DNA of 64,000 nt from Vibrio lentus. Lineage in GTDB: Bacteria > Pseudomonadota > Gammaproteobacteria > Enterobacterales > Vibrionaceae. The stretch covers positions 558,001 through 622,000 of the forward strand of contig NZ_JAUFQE010000001.1 of the NCBI RefSeq assembly GCF_030409755.1. Reading direction: 5' to 3'. Below are positions 26,401-35,300 of this stretch, piece after piece. A program made the position numbers and the translations under genes. The notes under the pieces were generated by a model, which saw only the letters and a program-made list of their open reading frames with translations, had not been told where the DNA came from and did no database searches. Each line of letters starts with the position of its first letter. Positions within the stretch are counted from its first letter, which is position 1.

Positions 26401-28218
26401 AGCATTTCGGTACTTCTCTTCCGTGCGCTGAAAAGCTTGTGCTTTATCTGCTTGTATAGAAGCGGTTGTTGCCATGTATTCCTGTATTTTAGACAGCAGA
26501 TCTCCGTGCGCTGAGCCTTGAGCGGCTTGGCTTCCGTTCCAATTGGCATAGGTATTGACGGCATCGTAACCCAGCTCCGCAATAGTTAGCGGTTTATCTA
26601 ACATGTCTAACGCTTTCGTTCCGATCCGCCCTGCACCAGTAAGGTATGGCAAAATGGAAGTGCTCCATAATGGAGAGGCTCTATCCATCTGCGCGTGAAA
26701 CTTCTGACTAAACCACACTATTTGCGCATTAATGCGGCCATTTATAAAGTGAGCAGATTGGGTCACTTCGTTCGGATAGTGATCGTTTAGGTCCTTTATC
26801 GCTTTGATGAAAGCTGTAGACGCTTGTGTTACACCCATACTTTTTTTGAGTGTATCTGCGATATAATCAAAACCTTCATCACCTCCGCTTAAACTAGAAG
26901 ATGCAGACGCCGCAAATTTACTTAACGTCCCCCAACTGATGCCATCTTTTAACACACCGGAAGTTGACTCCAAACTGCCTTTTACCGTTTGAAACGTCGC
27001 CCACGTTGAGTTTGGTAAACTGGTTTTGGTCTCCTTTCGTTCAATCAGTTTTTCCGGGCTGTCGTAAGGGAATGCTTCTAAATCGGCATTCAAGTGAGGG
27101 AAAAATTGCGGGGCGTGATTAATTAAAGCTTCTTCAACGGAGACAGGATCGCCATTCACCACTGCAGTGCGACCAGCGGTTGTGTGAATGTCCAGGGCGA
27201 GGGCATTTTCTTTTAGACTGTAACTTTTTGGTATACCTTTAGCATCAAGAATAGTTGCGAACTGTTTTGTCTTGTCTTCATCGATTTTCTTCGAGAAATC
27301 TATATTGATTCGAAGTGACGTATTTTGACTACTCAGCAATAAAACTCTATCCGAGTTTAGCCAAAACGTCGCGACGTACATGGACTCTTTTTGGGTAACT
27401 TTACCGTCTGTAGAATAATCATAACGAACTTCTTTAACCGCCGATGTAGGTAAAAAACCACTACCCTCTTTTTCAGAGCCTTGTATATCAATACCTTTTT
27501 GTAAATCGGCTAATGTCACGTCAGCGCCAATATAATCCTCTGAAGAAAAAACAACCTGAATTGTATAAAACTGCGGAACTTCAACAACGTGTATCTGTTT
27601 AGAGTGGCTCTTATTGTACCACTTTGCATAGTTGTTAAAGAAATCACTACCTTGGTCAACTTGGTCCAAGGGAGGAGCTAGGCAATCTTGCTCGACACTA
27701 ACGCGCTTAACGCTTAAATCGGTCACACAGGCAGGTCGCCCTTTATCATCTTTTATCTCCTTAAGATCTTTATAAGACAACAAGTTGTACAGTTTAGTTA
27801 ACCAAGGCTCTTGGTCTTTACTACGTTGGGCCGCATTCGCCATCTGACTTAACGGCACCAAATAGCTTGGGAAAAACAGCACGTCTTGCACGGCGCCCTT
27901 GTTAATCGCGGCGTCCACACAACCCTTTGCCAAAGGAGCCCTAAGTAACTCAGCGCCTATCTGATCAGCGTTGAATTCGCGAGTCGCTAAAATATTAAGC
28001 TTACCCAACTCATCACTAACCGCGATCGGGTTTTGGCTGCTGGTAGATATCTGTTTGTTTGTAGTGGTGTGGTTTGCAACAAACTCCTGTTTGACTTCCA
28101 AGCTAGGAATGACCAATGTTTCATGGGCTAATGGGAAAAAGCGTCCAACGGGCTTGCCATCCCTGTCATGCAATCTTCCCATTAGATAAAGGCCCGGAAT
28201 ATCGTAACGTTTTACCAT
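23458..28218 (-). CDS. Large protein with internal OmpA-like domain, candidate T6SS-linked effector
   Basis: I do not recognise the whole 1,586-residue protein. There is no signal peptide ('MVKRYDIPGLYLMGRLHDRD'). Residues about 645-750 are an OmpA-like peptidoglycan-binding domain: 'FEIVITGHTCNMGSEAYN', 'LSEKRAVSV', and the closing 'RVKNRRVEIYL'. The arginine equivalent to E. coli OmpA R286 is kept (R695), but the aspartate equivalent to D271 is Cys680. A hydrophobic segment follows ('LNALIGGAAMAFPPAKVIAA', about 795-835), possibly membrane-inserting. The C-terminal 700 residues look beta-rich and unfamiliar. It overlaps the beta-propeller gene by 7 bases and ends the operon. A leaderless protein with a wall-binding domain beside a T6SS suggests an effector that meets the envelope after delivery; this is inference. 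No known enzyme motif was found. Confidence 0.6.
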   Translation of the reverse strand: MVKRYDIPGLYLMGRLHDRDGKPVGRFFPLAHETLVIPSLEVKQEFVANHTTTNKQISTSSQNPIAVSDELGKLNILATREFNADQIGAELLRAPLAKGCVDAAINKGAVQDVLFFPSYLVPLSQMANAAQRSKDQEPWLTKLYNLLSYKDLKEIKDDKGRPACVTDLSVKRVSVEQDCLAPPLDQVDQGSDFFNNYAKWYNKSHSKQIHVVEVPQFYTIQVVFSSEDYIGADVTLADLQKGIDIQGSEKEGSGFLPTSAVKEVRYDYSTDGKVTQKESMYVATFWLNSDRVLLLSSQNTSLRINIDFSKKIDEDKTKQFATILDAKGIPKSYSLKENALALDIHTTAGRTAVVNGDPVSVEEALINHAPQFFPHLNADLEAFPYDSPEKLIERKETKTSLPNSTWATFQTVKGSLESTSGVLKDGISWGTLSKFAASASSSLSGGDEGFDYIADTLKKSMGVTQASTAFIKAIKDLNDHYPNEVTQSAHFINGRINAQIVWFSQKFHAQMDRASPLWSTSILPYLTGAGRIGTKALDMLDKPLTIAELGYDAVNTYANWNGSQAAQGSAHGDLLSKIQEYMATTASIQADKAQAFQRTEEKYRNAVDILRNEMPDLFVEEGSISLDQRVEDVLLRLNMTFFEFDSYQVTEKGSVHKRIAEQLQGLISNPFEIVITGHTCNMGSEAYNLALSEKRAVSVKEAILDAMSPDARSVWSPMFKIVAKGYAVSLPGNSNRTIEERVKNRRVEIYLAFSRSVEYPPCRAGLMNVEKAAKIKIAKDMNEDQAMLEFIQSGLNALIGGAAMAFPPAKVIAAGVEGVKLATAIMDLLKPNTEYQKCVKQVDSIRHQDLMAFNQFLAQPDIPNATRVYLKSYMKRMIALNGLIRLIKSFHAVNANPAFSGGGVLSDADVLSGPNINQFSDLDVLGYIDEFILNDDWSVDISLLGAEHLDEVWMEKNGYRQTYNQIGSASVTKIYAQGVNVYRHYASDDLTDLVTERARRYNHYFPIHYRASQDDSHFEALLGDKPPTGLDDSIFERVEVFVRRPYKSNGSVPKYDDWVPFEQYFRDNGAMLTPYDNIKVVALVKDGVGSEDNSNVIGQLPICLDVISHSSNEGNWKWSDSVASTHIEYVSELSPVNFSEPERKVIFGDDNNVKKLGVIIQPSYFFGTTRVFGIRPVANYDDVALKSLFDTGASSTVSGGFKFLSYFFELKVPGQSKTEKRVNLLRSFGSTDSKERTIDRFSVTLSPSRQYELTKDFINFSGAIFGDGLFYEKTFLTPPEGKKVRYPQVFDGAKVSLYLGQSGLKYASAQKGGDDPLLKADKRMSGKVTAFDWNKETTATLLIRSKPCDPDNLEEQGFDKNLIPIHVQFSYDPNLWPGSNLCPVTDFKVVARLGTVKKVGGSFIFEKSEMEKIPKSLSELQEDLAKMNSESLECIALSTWSGAREEETTLFASVEELSYINLFGHKVNGLRPMIAPSSSRKGVNFGIQVNAPFGSGLDLEKGEGMHLTDSGVTRIPSNWIKLKYKEDEVEAAKQLNKLNTDLAFAEQSKEIKFKPHINLQKWMSYKDHFDSLLEARIDMIDSWVEN

Positions 28219-29582
28219 TTCTTAATCCCCATATATTCCCTCACTTGATCCATGTCTTTAAACAGCGCTTTCATATCGTAAAACTGAGCACAGCTCTTGA
28301 AACCAGCCCGACTGCGGGCACAGTGTCGACGTAACTTTTCTGTAACGTCTGGTAAGAGTTCATCAAATTGCGCTTTGGTAGGGATAGCGGGCATAAAAGG
28401 ACGCAGATCCATATTCTCAAAGTTTTTATACATATCCGAAGGAATATAAAAATACAGCCAGTAGAGTGGGTCATAGTCGAACTCACCATCACCCGTTTTT
28501 AATGCATAGTAATAGCCCAAGCCATCAAACATACCGCCCTCTCCTGGTTGCTTCATGCGAACAACTCGATTACCAAATACCTCTGCATACCACTTACCTC
28601 GCTGCAAAACATACCTTTCTGGCACTTGTTCAATTTTTTTCTGAGGATCCTCAAGCGAAAATAAGTCGTAGGGTTTGTATTGGTTACATGAAAGATACCT
28701 TTGCTGCGCTCCCTTGGTAAAATTGGCTAAGCATTCAGTGGCCAAATAGTCTTTTTTACCAAGTAAAGACATATCTGAAAAGCGGAACACTAACTGTTGT
28801 TTTGGACCTCGACTCCCTGATTTATCCATTTTTTTTATTTTATAAATAAATCGATCATGAGCTTCATCTATAAAAAAACCATTCCCGTCACGTCGTGGCT
28901 CATAGATTTCTCCATCAATAATGATCGGGCCTGCTGTAAAAACATCGCTCGTAATCCGGCTATCCAGTTCAAGTCTTTTTGGATTGCCATCGCGCAAGTT
29001 GGTGAAGTAGAAAGCTTTACTATCAGCAGTAAAAGTCGCCGAAGAGCATGCACCCATCTTCGCAACAGTCTCCCTCTTTTTTAAGTCATAAACTGCACAG
29101 CTATTACCAGCATAGTAATACAGAAAAGATAAGTAGCGCCCATCAGGTGATCGTTGAGTTCTACCATCTGATGGTAGTTCACCAAATTCATCACGATGAA
29201 GTAACAACCGGACATCCGTGCCATCAAAGTTCATAGTATAAATAGTAGAATCCGGTCCATGGTGAAACATCACTTGGGGTTGGATGTGCGTTGCATTCCA
29301 CTCTTCTCTGGGAGCACCTTCAAGGTTTCCTATGTCGATTTGCCATCCTCGAATTTTTGAAATCGTGTCCCTTTGATTGCTATACGATGTAGATTGTACT
29401 ATCCCTCGAAGGTTTGAGATGTAATCTTTATCCATTGAAGGTTTGCTTTGCCAATGCACAACACCGGCCCCAGCCAATACGGCAGCAATAATGGTGCTGC
29501 CTATTATAATTCTTTTCATATTTTGCTTGTTCTCTTCATGATTTGATAAACCGAGGTCTAACGCACGTTCCCGTGTTATCAC
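28212..29582 (-). CDS. Membrane-anchored beta-propeller-like protein (TolB/PD40 type)
   Basis: The protein has one N-terminal membrane helix ('RIIIGSTIIAAVLAGAGVVHW') and a periplasmic part with PD40-like blades: 'STIYTMNFDGTDVRLLLHRD' and 'RTQRSPDGRYLSFLYYYAGN'. Four or more cysteines in the C-terminal half ('LRRHCARSRAGFKSCAQF') fit an oxidising compartment. The start is uncertain. GTG 29582 lies one base after the upstream stop but lacks a ribosome site. ATG 29519, right before the membrane helix, has GAAGAG upstream and gives a natural signal anchor. It is the middle gene of the operon and overlaps the 1,586-residue gene. A periplasmic protein beside a possible effector could be an immunity protein or an accessory factor; the sequence does not decide. 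Confidence 0.65.
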   Translation of the reverse strand: MITRERALDLGLSNHEENKQNMKRIIIGSTIIAAVLAGAGVVHWQSKPSMDKDYISNLRGIVQSTSYSNQRDTISKIRGWQIDIGNLEGAPREEWNATHIQPQVMFHHGPDSTIYTMNFDGTDVRLLLHRDEFGELPSDGRTQRSPDGRYLSFLYYYAGNSCAVYDLKKRETVAKMGACSSATFTADSKAFYFTNLRDGNPKRLELDSRITSDVFTAGPIIIDGEIYEPRRDGNGFFIDEAHDRFIYKIKKMDKSGSRGPKQQLVFRFSDMSLLGKKDYLATECLANFTKGAQQRYLSCNQYKPYDLFSLEDPQKKIEQVPERYVLQRGKWYAEVFGNRVVRMKQPGEGGMFDGLGYYYALKTGDGEFDYDPLYWLYFYIPSDMYKNFENMDLRPFMPAIPTKAQFDELLPDVTEKLRRHCARSRAGFKSCAQFYDMKALFKDMDQVREYMGIKKW

Positions 29583-29583
29583 T

Positions 29584-31281
29584 TTAATTAGCGTTGATAA
29601 GCTCTAGCATCATGTCTAAAGTTTTCTTTTGACGCTCTCTTTCTTCATTAACTTCATCAGGCACTCGCAGTTCTTCGTGCTTAGAAGCCATCGGTAATTC
29701 TGCTGGTTCTGCGATGATCTCTTGGTATGTCAGCCCTTCAAACATCATCACCGCGCTGTCTTGCCCCCCAAGGTGCGAAAGAACAAGTGTAAACTTTCCT
29801 TTGGGAGGCATACCTGTCACTAAGGCACTGATATATCTATCTTTACTGGTTAACTCAAAGGGCTCGGTAACTCGCCAGTCACTTTCAGAATCTTCCATAA
29901 TGGCAACTAAGCCGTCATACGAAGCCAACGAGTAAGGGTCTAGCTGTTCTGCCAATGGGCCGTCTGCCAAACCAACTTCCAAGCGGACAAGAAAACCACT
30001 ATTTTTTCCATCCACATAAGCAATCACGGTGTTACTCTGGTCGTAACTACGTACTATGGCTTGTTGGTCACTCAGCCATGGCATGTCGTCTTCGGTAACT
30101 TTGTGGATGGCTGCGCTGTCTACATCGGAGGTGAATTGTTGTGCACTGAATGACTGCCCGTCACTGTAACTACTTAATTCATCTAACGGTGTGCTGGATT
30201 TCTCTAGTAAAGCAGCATCCGATTCTAAAGCTTCAATTTGAGCAAAGCGCTTTTGCTTTGGTGAGAAAATGATCTTGAGTCCATTTTCTCCCTGTTGGAC
30301 TTCACCCGATATTTTGTAAGGTGCCCAGAAATGTGGCATGGCAAAACCGCTTGCGCTTCTTTGTATTACCTGATGTGTGTCCTTTTTCTTTTCTTCTTGC
30401 TCTAGGGTACGGTAATACTCGACGTCAACATCTTGGTAGTAACCTTTCTCGTTTATCGCCATCTCTCGCCAAAGCTTCCCTTTCCAAAACACATAAAGGA
30501 AACCACCACGCAGGTCAGAAGCTTTTGATTTGTCGTTGCTGCCATCTAAGTAAGCCAAAGGTCTCACCGGCACCAACACGTTATCCCACTCATCCATCTG
30601 AGCTTCTTTATCAACGGGCTGCAGGTCTTCGGCGAGTTTAAGCAAGATTGGCTGAGGCTGGCCAGAACAAGGGATTTTGATATAAAGCGTTTTACCCTCA
30701 GTCTCGAGATCTTTAAACGTCGCGAGGCTTCGATGTTTATTTTCTCGATCTGGCTTACCTACCGTCACTTTTTCTTTTTGACCGTCCGTTTTACCTAACA
30801 TCAAACATGCTGCATTGCTAGACCACTGCCCTGCAAACTCGACAACGATTTTATGTTCTGGGGAAGGTTCAACCGGTGAAAAGCTGTAGTGACGTGCCAA
30901 AGGTACATCATCGACAACTTGCTGGTAGTTGGCTTTGTGAACGCGCTCTGCAGTACTATTACTCACCCGATCGACATATAACTTCAGCTGGGGGAAGTTT
31001 GCTAGCTGCTTACTCGTTAATGGACTGCGTCTCACATTGGGTGAAAGACAAACCCAGTTCGCTTTTACAAGTTCTACTCGAATAGCATTAAGCAGGCTGT
31101 GGACATTTTTTTTAGCCGACGCAATAATCTGCTGAACCAGAGTGCTTGGTAACTGAGCCAAGATGTCTTTAGGGGTACGCACACGCGAAAATAGCCCAAT
31201 ACACTCATCCGGAGTTAGGACATATTGAAGATCGTTCGTACTGAGAGACGAACTAGATATAAATTTGCAAACTAAGTGCAT
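29584..31281 (-). CDS. Protein with divergent MIX-like motif, candidate T6SS effector or adaptor
   Basis: This 565-residue cytoplasmic-type protein starts at ATG 31281 (GGAGA six bases upstream); a TTG at 31296 is less likely. 'LRGGFLYVF' (257-265) fits hRxGhhYhh, the central element of the MIX marker of T6SS effectors. 'NVLVPV' (234-239) fits the upstream shLhPh element. The third element is weak ('IIFS', about residue 338, without the usual W). The rest is unfamiliar, with a charged C-terminal helix ('DEVNEERERQKKTLDMMLEL'). It heads the three-gene operon downstream of the T6SS locus. MIX proteins carry or guide toxins; no toxin motif is evident here, so it may be the carrier for the 1,586-residue protein. 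The motif match was made by eye and could be coincidental. Confidence 0.6.
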   Translation of the reverse strand: MHLVCKFISSSSLSTNDLQYVLTPDECIGLFSRVRTPKDILAQLPSTLVQQIIASAKKNVHSLLNAIRVELVKANWVCLSPNVRRSPLTSKQLANFPQLKLYVDRVSNSTAERVHKANYQQVVDDVPLARHYSFSPVEPSPEHKIVVEFAGQWSSNAACLMLGKTDGQKEKVTVGKPDRENKHRSLATFKDLETEGKTLYIKIPCSGQPQPILLKLAEDLQPVDKEAQMDEWDNVLVPVRPLAYLDGSNDKSKASDLRGGFLYVFWKGKLWREMAINEKGYYQDVDVEYYRTLEQEEKKKDTHQVIQRSASGFAMPHFWAPYKISGEVQQGENGLKIIFSPKQKRFAQIEALESDAALLEKSSTPLDELSSYSDGQSFSAQQFTSDVDSAAIHKVTEDDMPWLSDQQAIVRSYDQSNTVIAYVDGKNSGFLVRLEVGLADGPLAEQLDPYSLASYDGLVAIMEDSESDWRVTEPFELTSKDRYISALVTGMPPKGKFTLVLSHLGGQDSAVMMFEGLTYQEIIAEPAELPMASKHEELRVPDEVNEERERQKKTLDMMLELINAN

Positions 31282-32017
31282 TTGGATTCTCCACAACCTA
31301 CAGGTATATATAGTTGCGGTGATAACTAAGCTGATAAGGCTTAAAAAACGATTTGGTTAAATAAATTCTACGCGTAATGGTTATAAATTTCAATAGATTA
31401 CAAGGAGTATCGTAAAAAACCACAACACTAGCAATAAAGCTAATTAAACAGGATAAATAGTCATTTCGTCTGACCAACTAAAAAGGCAAATCAATTTGAA
31501 CGGATGTCACATAATAATCATTTCATTGCGTACTTAAGTAAATACTAACTAGACCAAACACACATATCTGGTGGAAGCATTTCATCGATTTAGAAGGTTA
31601 TATTGAGCATTTTATCACCTGCAAAAGAGAAAAAAAGTGGGAATAAATTCCCACATAAACTTAGCCAATATAAATAGGATTTATTTTGGAACACTAAATT
31701 GGCCTAAAAGGGTGGTACTAAAGTACCAAAATGCAGAACACCACATCAAATAACGATGTGATATAAACACTATATATATTATGCATTTAATATCAAGATG
31801 GCACTTTTCTAGAGATAACACCAAAAACTACTATGCAAAATATCTATGCAATTGCCATTCTGATTGCATCACCAGTTATATTAGTTATCTGACTGAAAAT
31901 ATGACTAAATAATGAGATAGGAAAAACAAAATAATTTTCATTTCAATGGCTCAGCATCACTAAACTAATCAATATTAGTCACTGCTGTACAACAAAATCG
32001 ACTTGAGGAGAATAGAA

Positions 32018-32140
32018 ATGATTAAGTCCACTGTGCATATTCAAATTTCTACAACCTGTAGTACGTTTAACAGATTGATAGGAAGCATACCTCAACATGC
32101 TCAGTTCTATGCTCGATTTATACCATGCAAGGAAACATAG
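32018..32140 (+). CDS. Possible small protein, 40 residues
   Basis: An ATG at 32018 is preceded by a strong GAGGAG seven bases upstream and opens a 40-codon frame ending TAG at 32140. The product begins MIKSTVHIQISTTCSTF and contains two cysteines; it has no clear membrane helix and resembles nothing I know. It stands alone in an AT-rich gap. The ribosome site is better than those of several large genes here, which is the main reason for listing it. Confidence 0.3.
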   Translation: MIKSTVHIQISTTCSTFNRLIGSIPQHAQFYARFIPCKET

Positions 32141-32302
32141 ACTATTCCAGTCTATTATTCATTAGGAAAATTTAATCAATAAAAAACTAAAGCAGAATCA
32201 GCCTAGGTGTTATAAATATTTACCTTTATGGCGAATTCACCACATTATCTCTCTTATTCAGATTAGATGCGGGCTTTAACATAGAGCACTTTAATTCGAG
32301 TA

Positions 32303-32324
32303 AAAAGAAAGCGAGCTTTCTTTT
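32303..32324. terminator. Terminator for the giant lipoprotein gene
   Basis: AAAAGAAAG - CGAG - CTTTCTTTT is a perfect 9-bp stem with A and T tails on both strands. It lies 38 bases past the stop of the giant minus-strand gene and could also end plus-strand transcripts. Confidence 0.75.
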
Positions 32325-32361
32325 AGGCTGCTTTCTGGGAGGGTAACTCCGCGGAATTACT

Positions 32362-35300
32362 TTACCAATAGTTTGGAACAACAAGCGCTGTAGTACTAGA
32401 GTAATTGAATGTTGTACTCACCTCATCAGCGGGCGCAGATAATGAGTTGGTGCCACTTGCATAAACGGTTATATCTCCGTCTTTCAAAGTAAACAAATCA
32501 AGATCAACGGTCCATGTACCATCGGCTAGCACTGTTGCACTGCCTAAAACCTTCAAGCTATCGGTATCAATAGCTTTGAGTGCTATTGAGTCCCACTCCT
32601 CAAAACGAGTAGTTGCTCCATTGATAGTTACTTTTGTTGGGCCTGTGACATCGTTTATCGTTTCAAAAGCGATAGTAGGGGTTATCGCTAGCGCGTTGTC
32701 CAACGTGTATTCAACACCTGTATTACCCGCCGCATCCTCAAAGCCTTGCAGCGTTAACGCCACACTCTTCACCGAATCCGCAACCGACGCTACTTCTGCT
32801 GTACCCACCCATTGGGTTTGAGTACCCGATTGTGCTACCCAGTTGATCGCCGCTGTACCCAGCGTCGAACCCGTTGGCGTTGTGACGCCTTTGTCGAATG
32901 TAGCGGTAATTGTCACGCTCTCACCCGCCGCTGCGTGCGTCGGGTTAATCGACGTTTGGCTGTCGTCCACCGTTGGCTTAGTTTGCGTCAACGTAAATGT
33001 CGTCCCCGCTTCTTTTGCCGGCGCCTCCAAGTCGTTAGTCCCGTTCACCGTCACCGCAATGGTGCCGTCTTTAAGACCAGAGACGTCTAACGTCGCGTTC
33101 CATTTACCCAATGCAGCCACTGTCGTGGTTTGCGTGACTTCTTTATTGTCCGTATCGACCGCTTTGATGGTCAATGTGTCGGTGGTTTCGAAGCGTGTGC
33201 TATTACCACTGACTGCAACGCTTGCAGCGCCCGCTTCGTTAACATCACTGATAGCTTCAACGGTTAAGGTTGGGGTCATCGCTAGCGCTTTGCTAGAAGT
33301 GAATGCCTCACCGGTATTGCCCGTTGCATCACTAAAGCCTTGCAGCGTTAACGCCACACTCTTCACCGAATCCGCAACCGACGCTACTTCTGCTGTACCC
33401 ACCCATTGGGTTTGAGTACCCGATTGTGCTACCCAGTTGATCGCCGCTGTACCCAGCGTCGAACCCGTTGGCGTTGTGACGCCTTTGTCGAATGTAGCGG
33501 TAATTGTCACGCTCTCACCCGCCGCTGCGTGCGTCGGGTTAATCGACGTTTGGCTGTCGTCCACCGTTGGCTTAGTTTGCGTCAACGTAAATGTCGTCCC
33601 CGCTTCTTTTACCAGCGCCTCCAAGTCGTTAGTCCCGTTCACCGTCACCGCAATGGTGCCGTCTTTAAGACCAGAGACGTCTAACGTCGCGTTCCATTTA
33701 CCCAATGCAGCCACTGTCGTGGTTTGCGTGACTTCTTTATTGTCCGTATCGACCGCTTTGATGGTCAATGTGTCGGTGGTTTCGAAGCGTGTGCTATTAC
33801 CACTGACTGCAACGCTTGCAGCGCCCGCTTCGTTAACATCACTGATAGCTTCAACGGTTAAGGTTGGGGTCATCGCTAGCGCTTTGCTAGAAGTGAATGC
33901 CTCACCGGTATTACCCGTTGCATCACTAAAGCCTTGCAGCGTTAACGCCACACTCTTCACCGAATCCGCAACCGACGCTACTTCTGCTGTACCCACCCAT
34001 TGGGTTTGAGTACCCGATTGTGCTGTCCAGTTGATCACCGCTGTACCCAGCGTCGAACCGATTGGCGTTGTGACACCTTTGTCGAACGTAGCGGTAATTG
34101 TCACGCTCTCACCCGCCGCTGCGTGCGTCGGGTTAATCGACGTTTGGCTGTCGTCCACCGTTGGCTTAGTTTGCGTCAACGTAAATGTCGTCCCCGCTTC
34201 TTTTGCCGGCGCCTCCAAGTCGTTAGTCCCGTTCACCGTCACCGCAATGGTGCCGTCTTTAAGACCAGAGACGTCTAACGTCGCGTTCCATTTACCCAAT
34301 GCAGCCACTGTCGTGGTTTGCGTGACTTCTTTATTGTCCGTATCGACCGCTTTGATGGTCAATGTGTCGGTGGTTTCGAAGCGTGTGCTATTACCACTGA
34401 CTGCAACGCTTGCAGCGCCCGCTTCGTTAACATCACTGATAGCTTCAACGGTTAAGGTTGGGGTCATCGCTAGCGCTTTGCTAGAAGTGAATGCCTCACC
34501 GGTATTGCCCGTTGCATCACTAAAGCCTTGCAGCGTTAACGCCACACTCTTCACCGAATCCGCAACCGACGCTACTTCTGCTGTACCCACCCATTGGGTT
34601 TGAGTATCCGATTGTGCTGTCCAGTTGATCGCCGCTGTACCCAGCGTCGAACCGATTGGCGTTGTGACGCCTTTGTCGAATGTAGCGGTAATTGTCACGC
34701 TCTCACCCGCCGCTGCGTGCGTCGGGTTAATCGACGTTTGGCTGTCGTCCACCGTTGGCTTAGTTTGCGTCAACGTAAATGTCGTCCCCGCTTCTTTTGC
34801 CGGCGCCTCCAAGTCGTTAATCCCGTTCACCGTCACCGCAATGGTGCCGTCTTTAAGACCAGAGACGTCTAACGTCGCGTTCCATTTACCCAATGCAGCC
34901 ACTGTCGTGGTTTGCGTGACTTCTTTATTGTCCGTATCGACCGCTTTGATGGTCAATGTGTCGGTGGTTTCGAAGCGTGTGCTATTACCACTGACTGCAA
35001 CGCTTGCAGCGCCCGCTTCGTTAACATCACTGATAGCTTCAACGGTTAAGGTTGGGGTCATCGCTAGCGCTTTGCTAGAAGTGAATGCCTCACCGGTATT
35101 ACCCGTTGCATCACTAAAGCCTTGCAGCGTTAACGCCACACTCTTCACCGAATCCGCAACCGACGCTACTTCTGCTGTACCCACCCATTGGGTTTGAGTA
35201 TCCGATTGTGCTGTCCAGTTGATCACCGCTGTACCCAGCGTCGAACCGATTGGCGTTGTGACACCTTTGTCGAACGTAGCGGTAATTGTCACGCTCTCAC

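Larger units (their letters stand above)
31282..32361. other. 1.1-kb AT-rich region with few genes
   Basis: This region separates the divergently placed MIX-like operon from the 3' end of the giant lipoprotein gene. It should contain the promoter of the MIX-like operon (31290-31400, TATATA about 30 bases upstream of the ATG). It also holds a short palindrome TGGTAC-TAAA-GTACCA (31713-31728), one possible 40-codon ORF (32018-32140) and a terminator hairpin (32303-32324). Nothing else was recognised. Confidence 0.6.
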
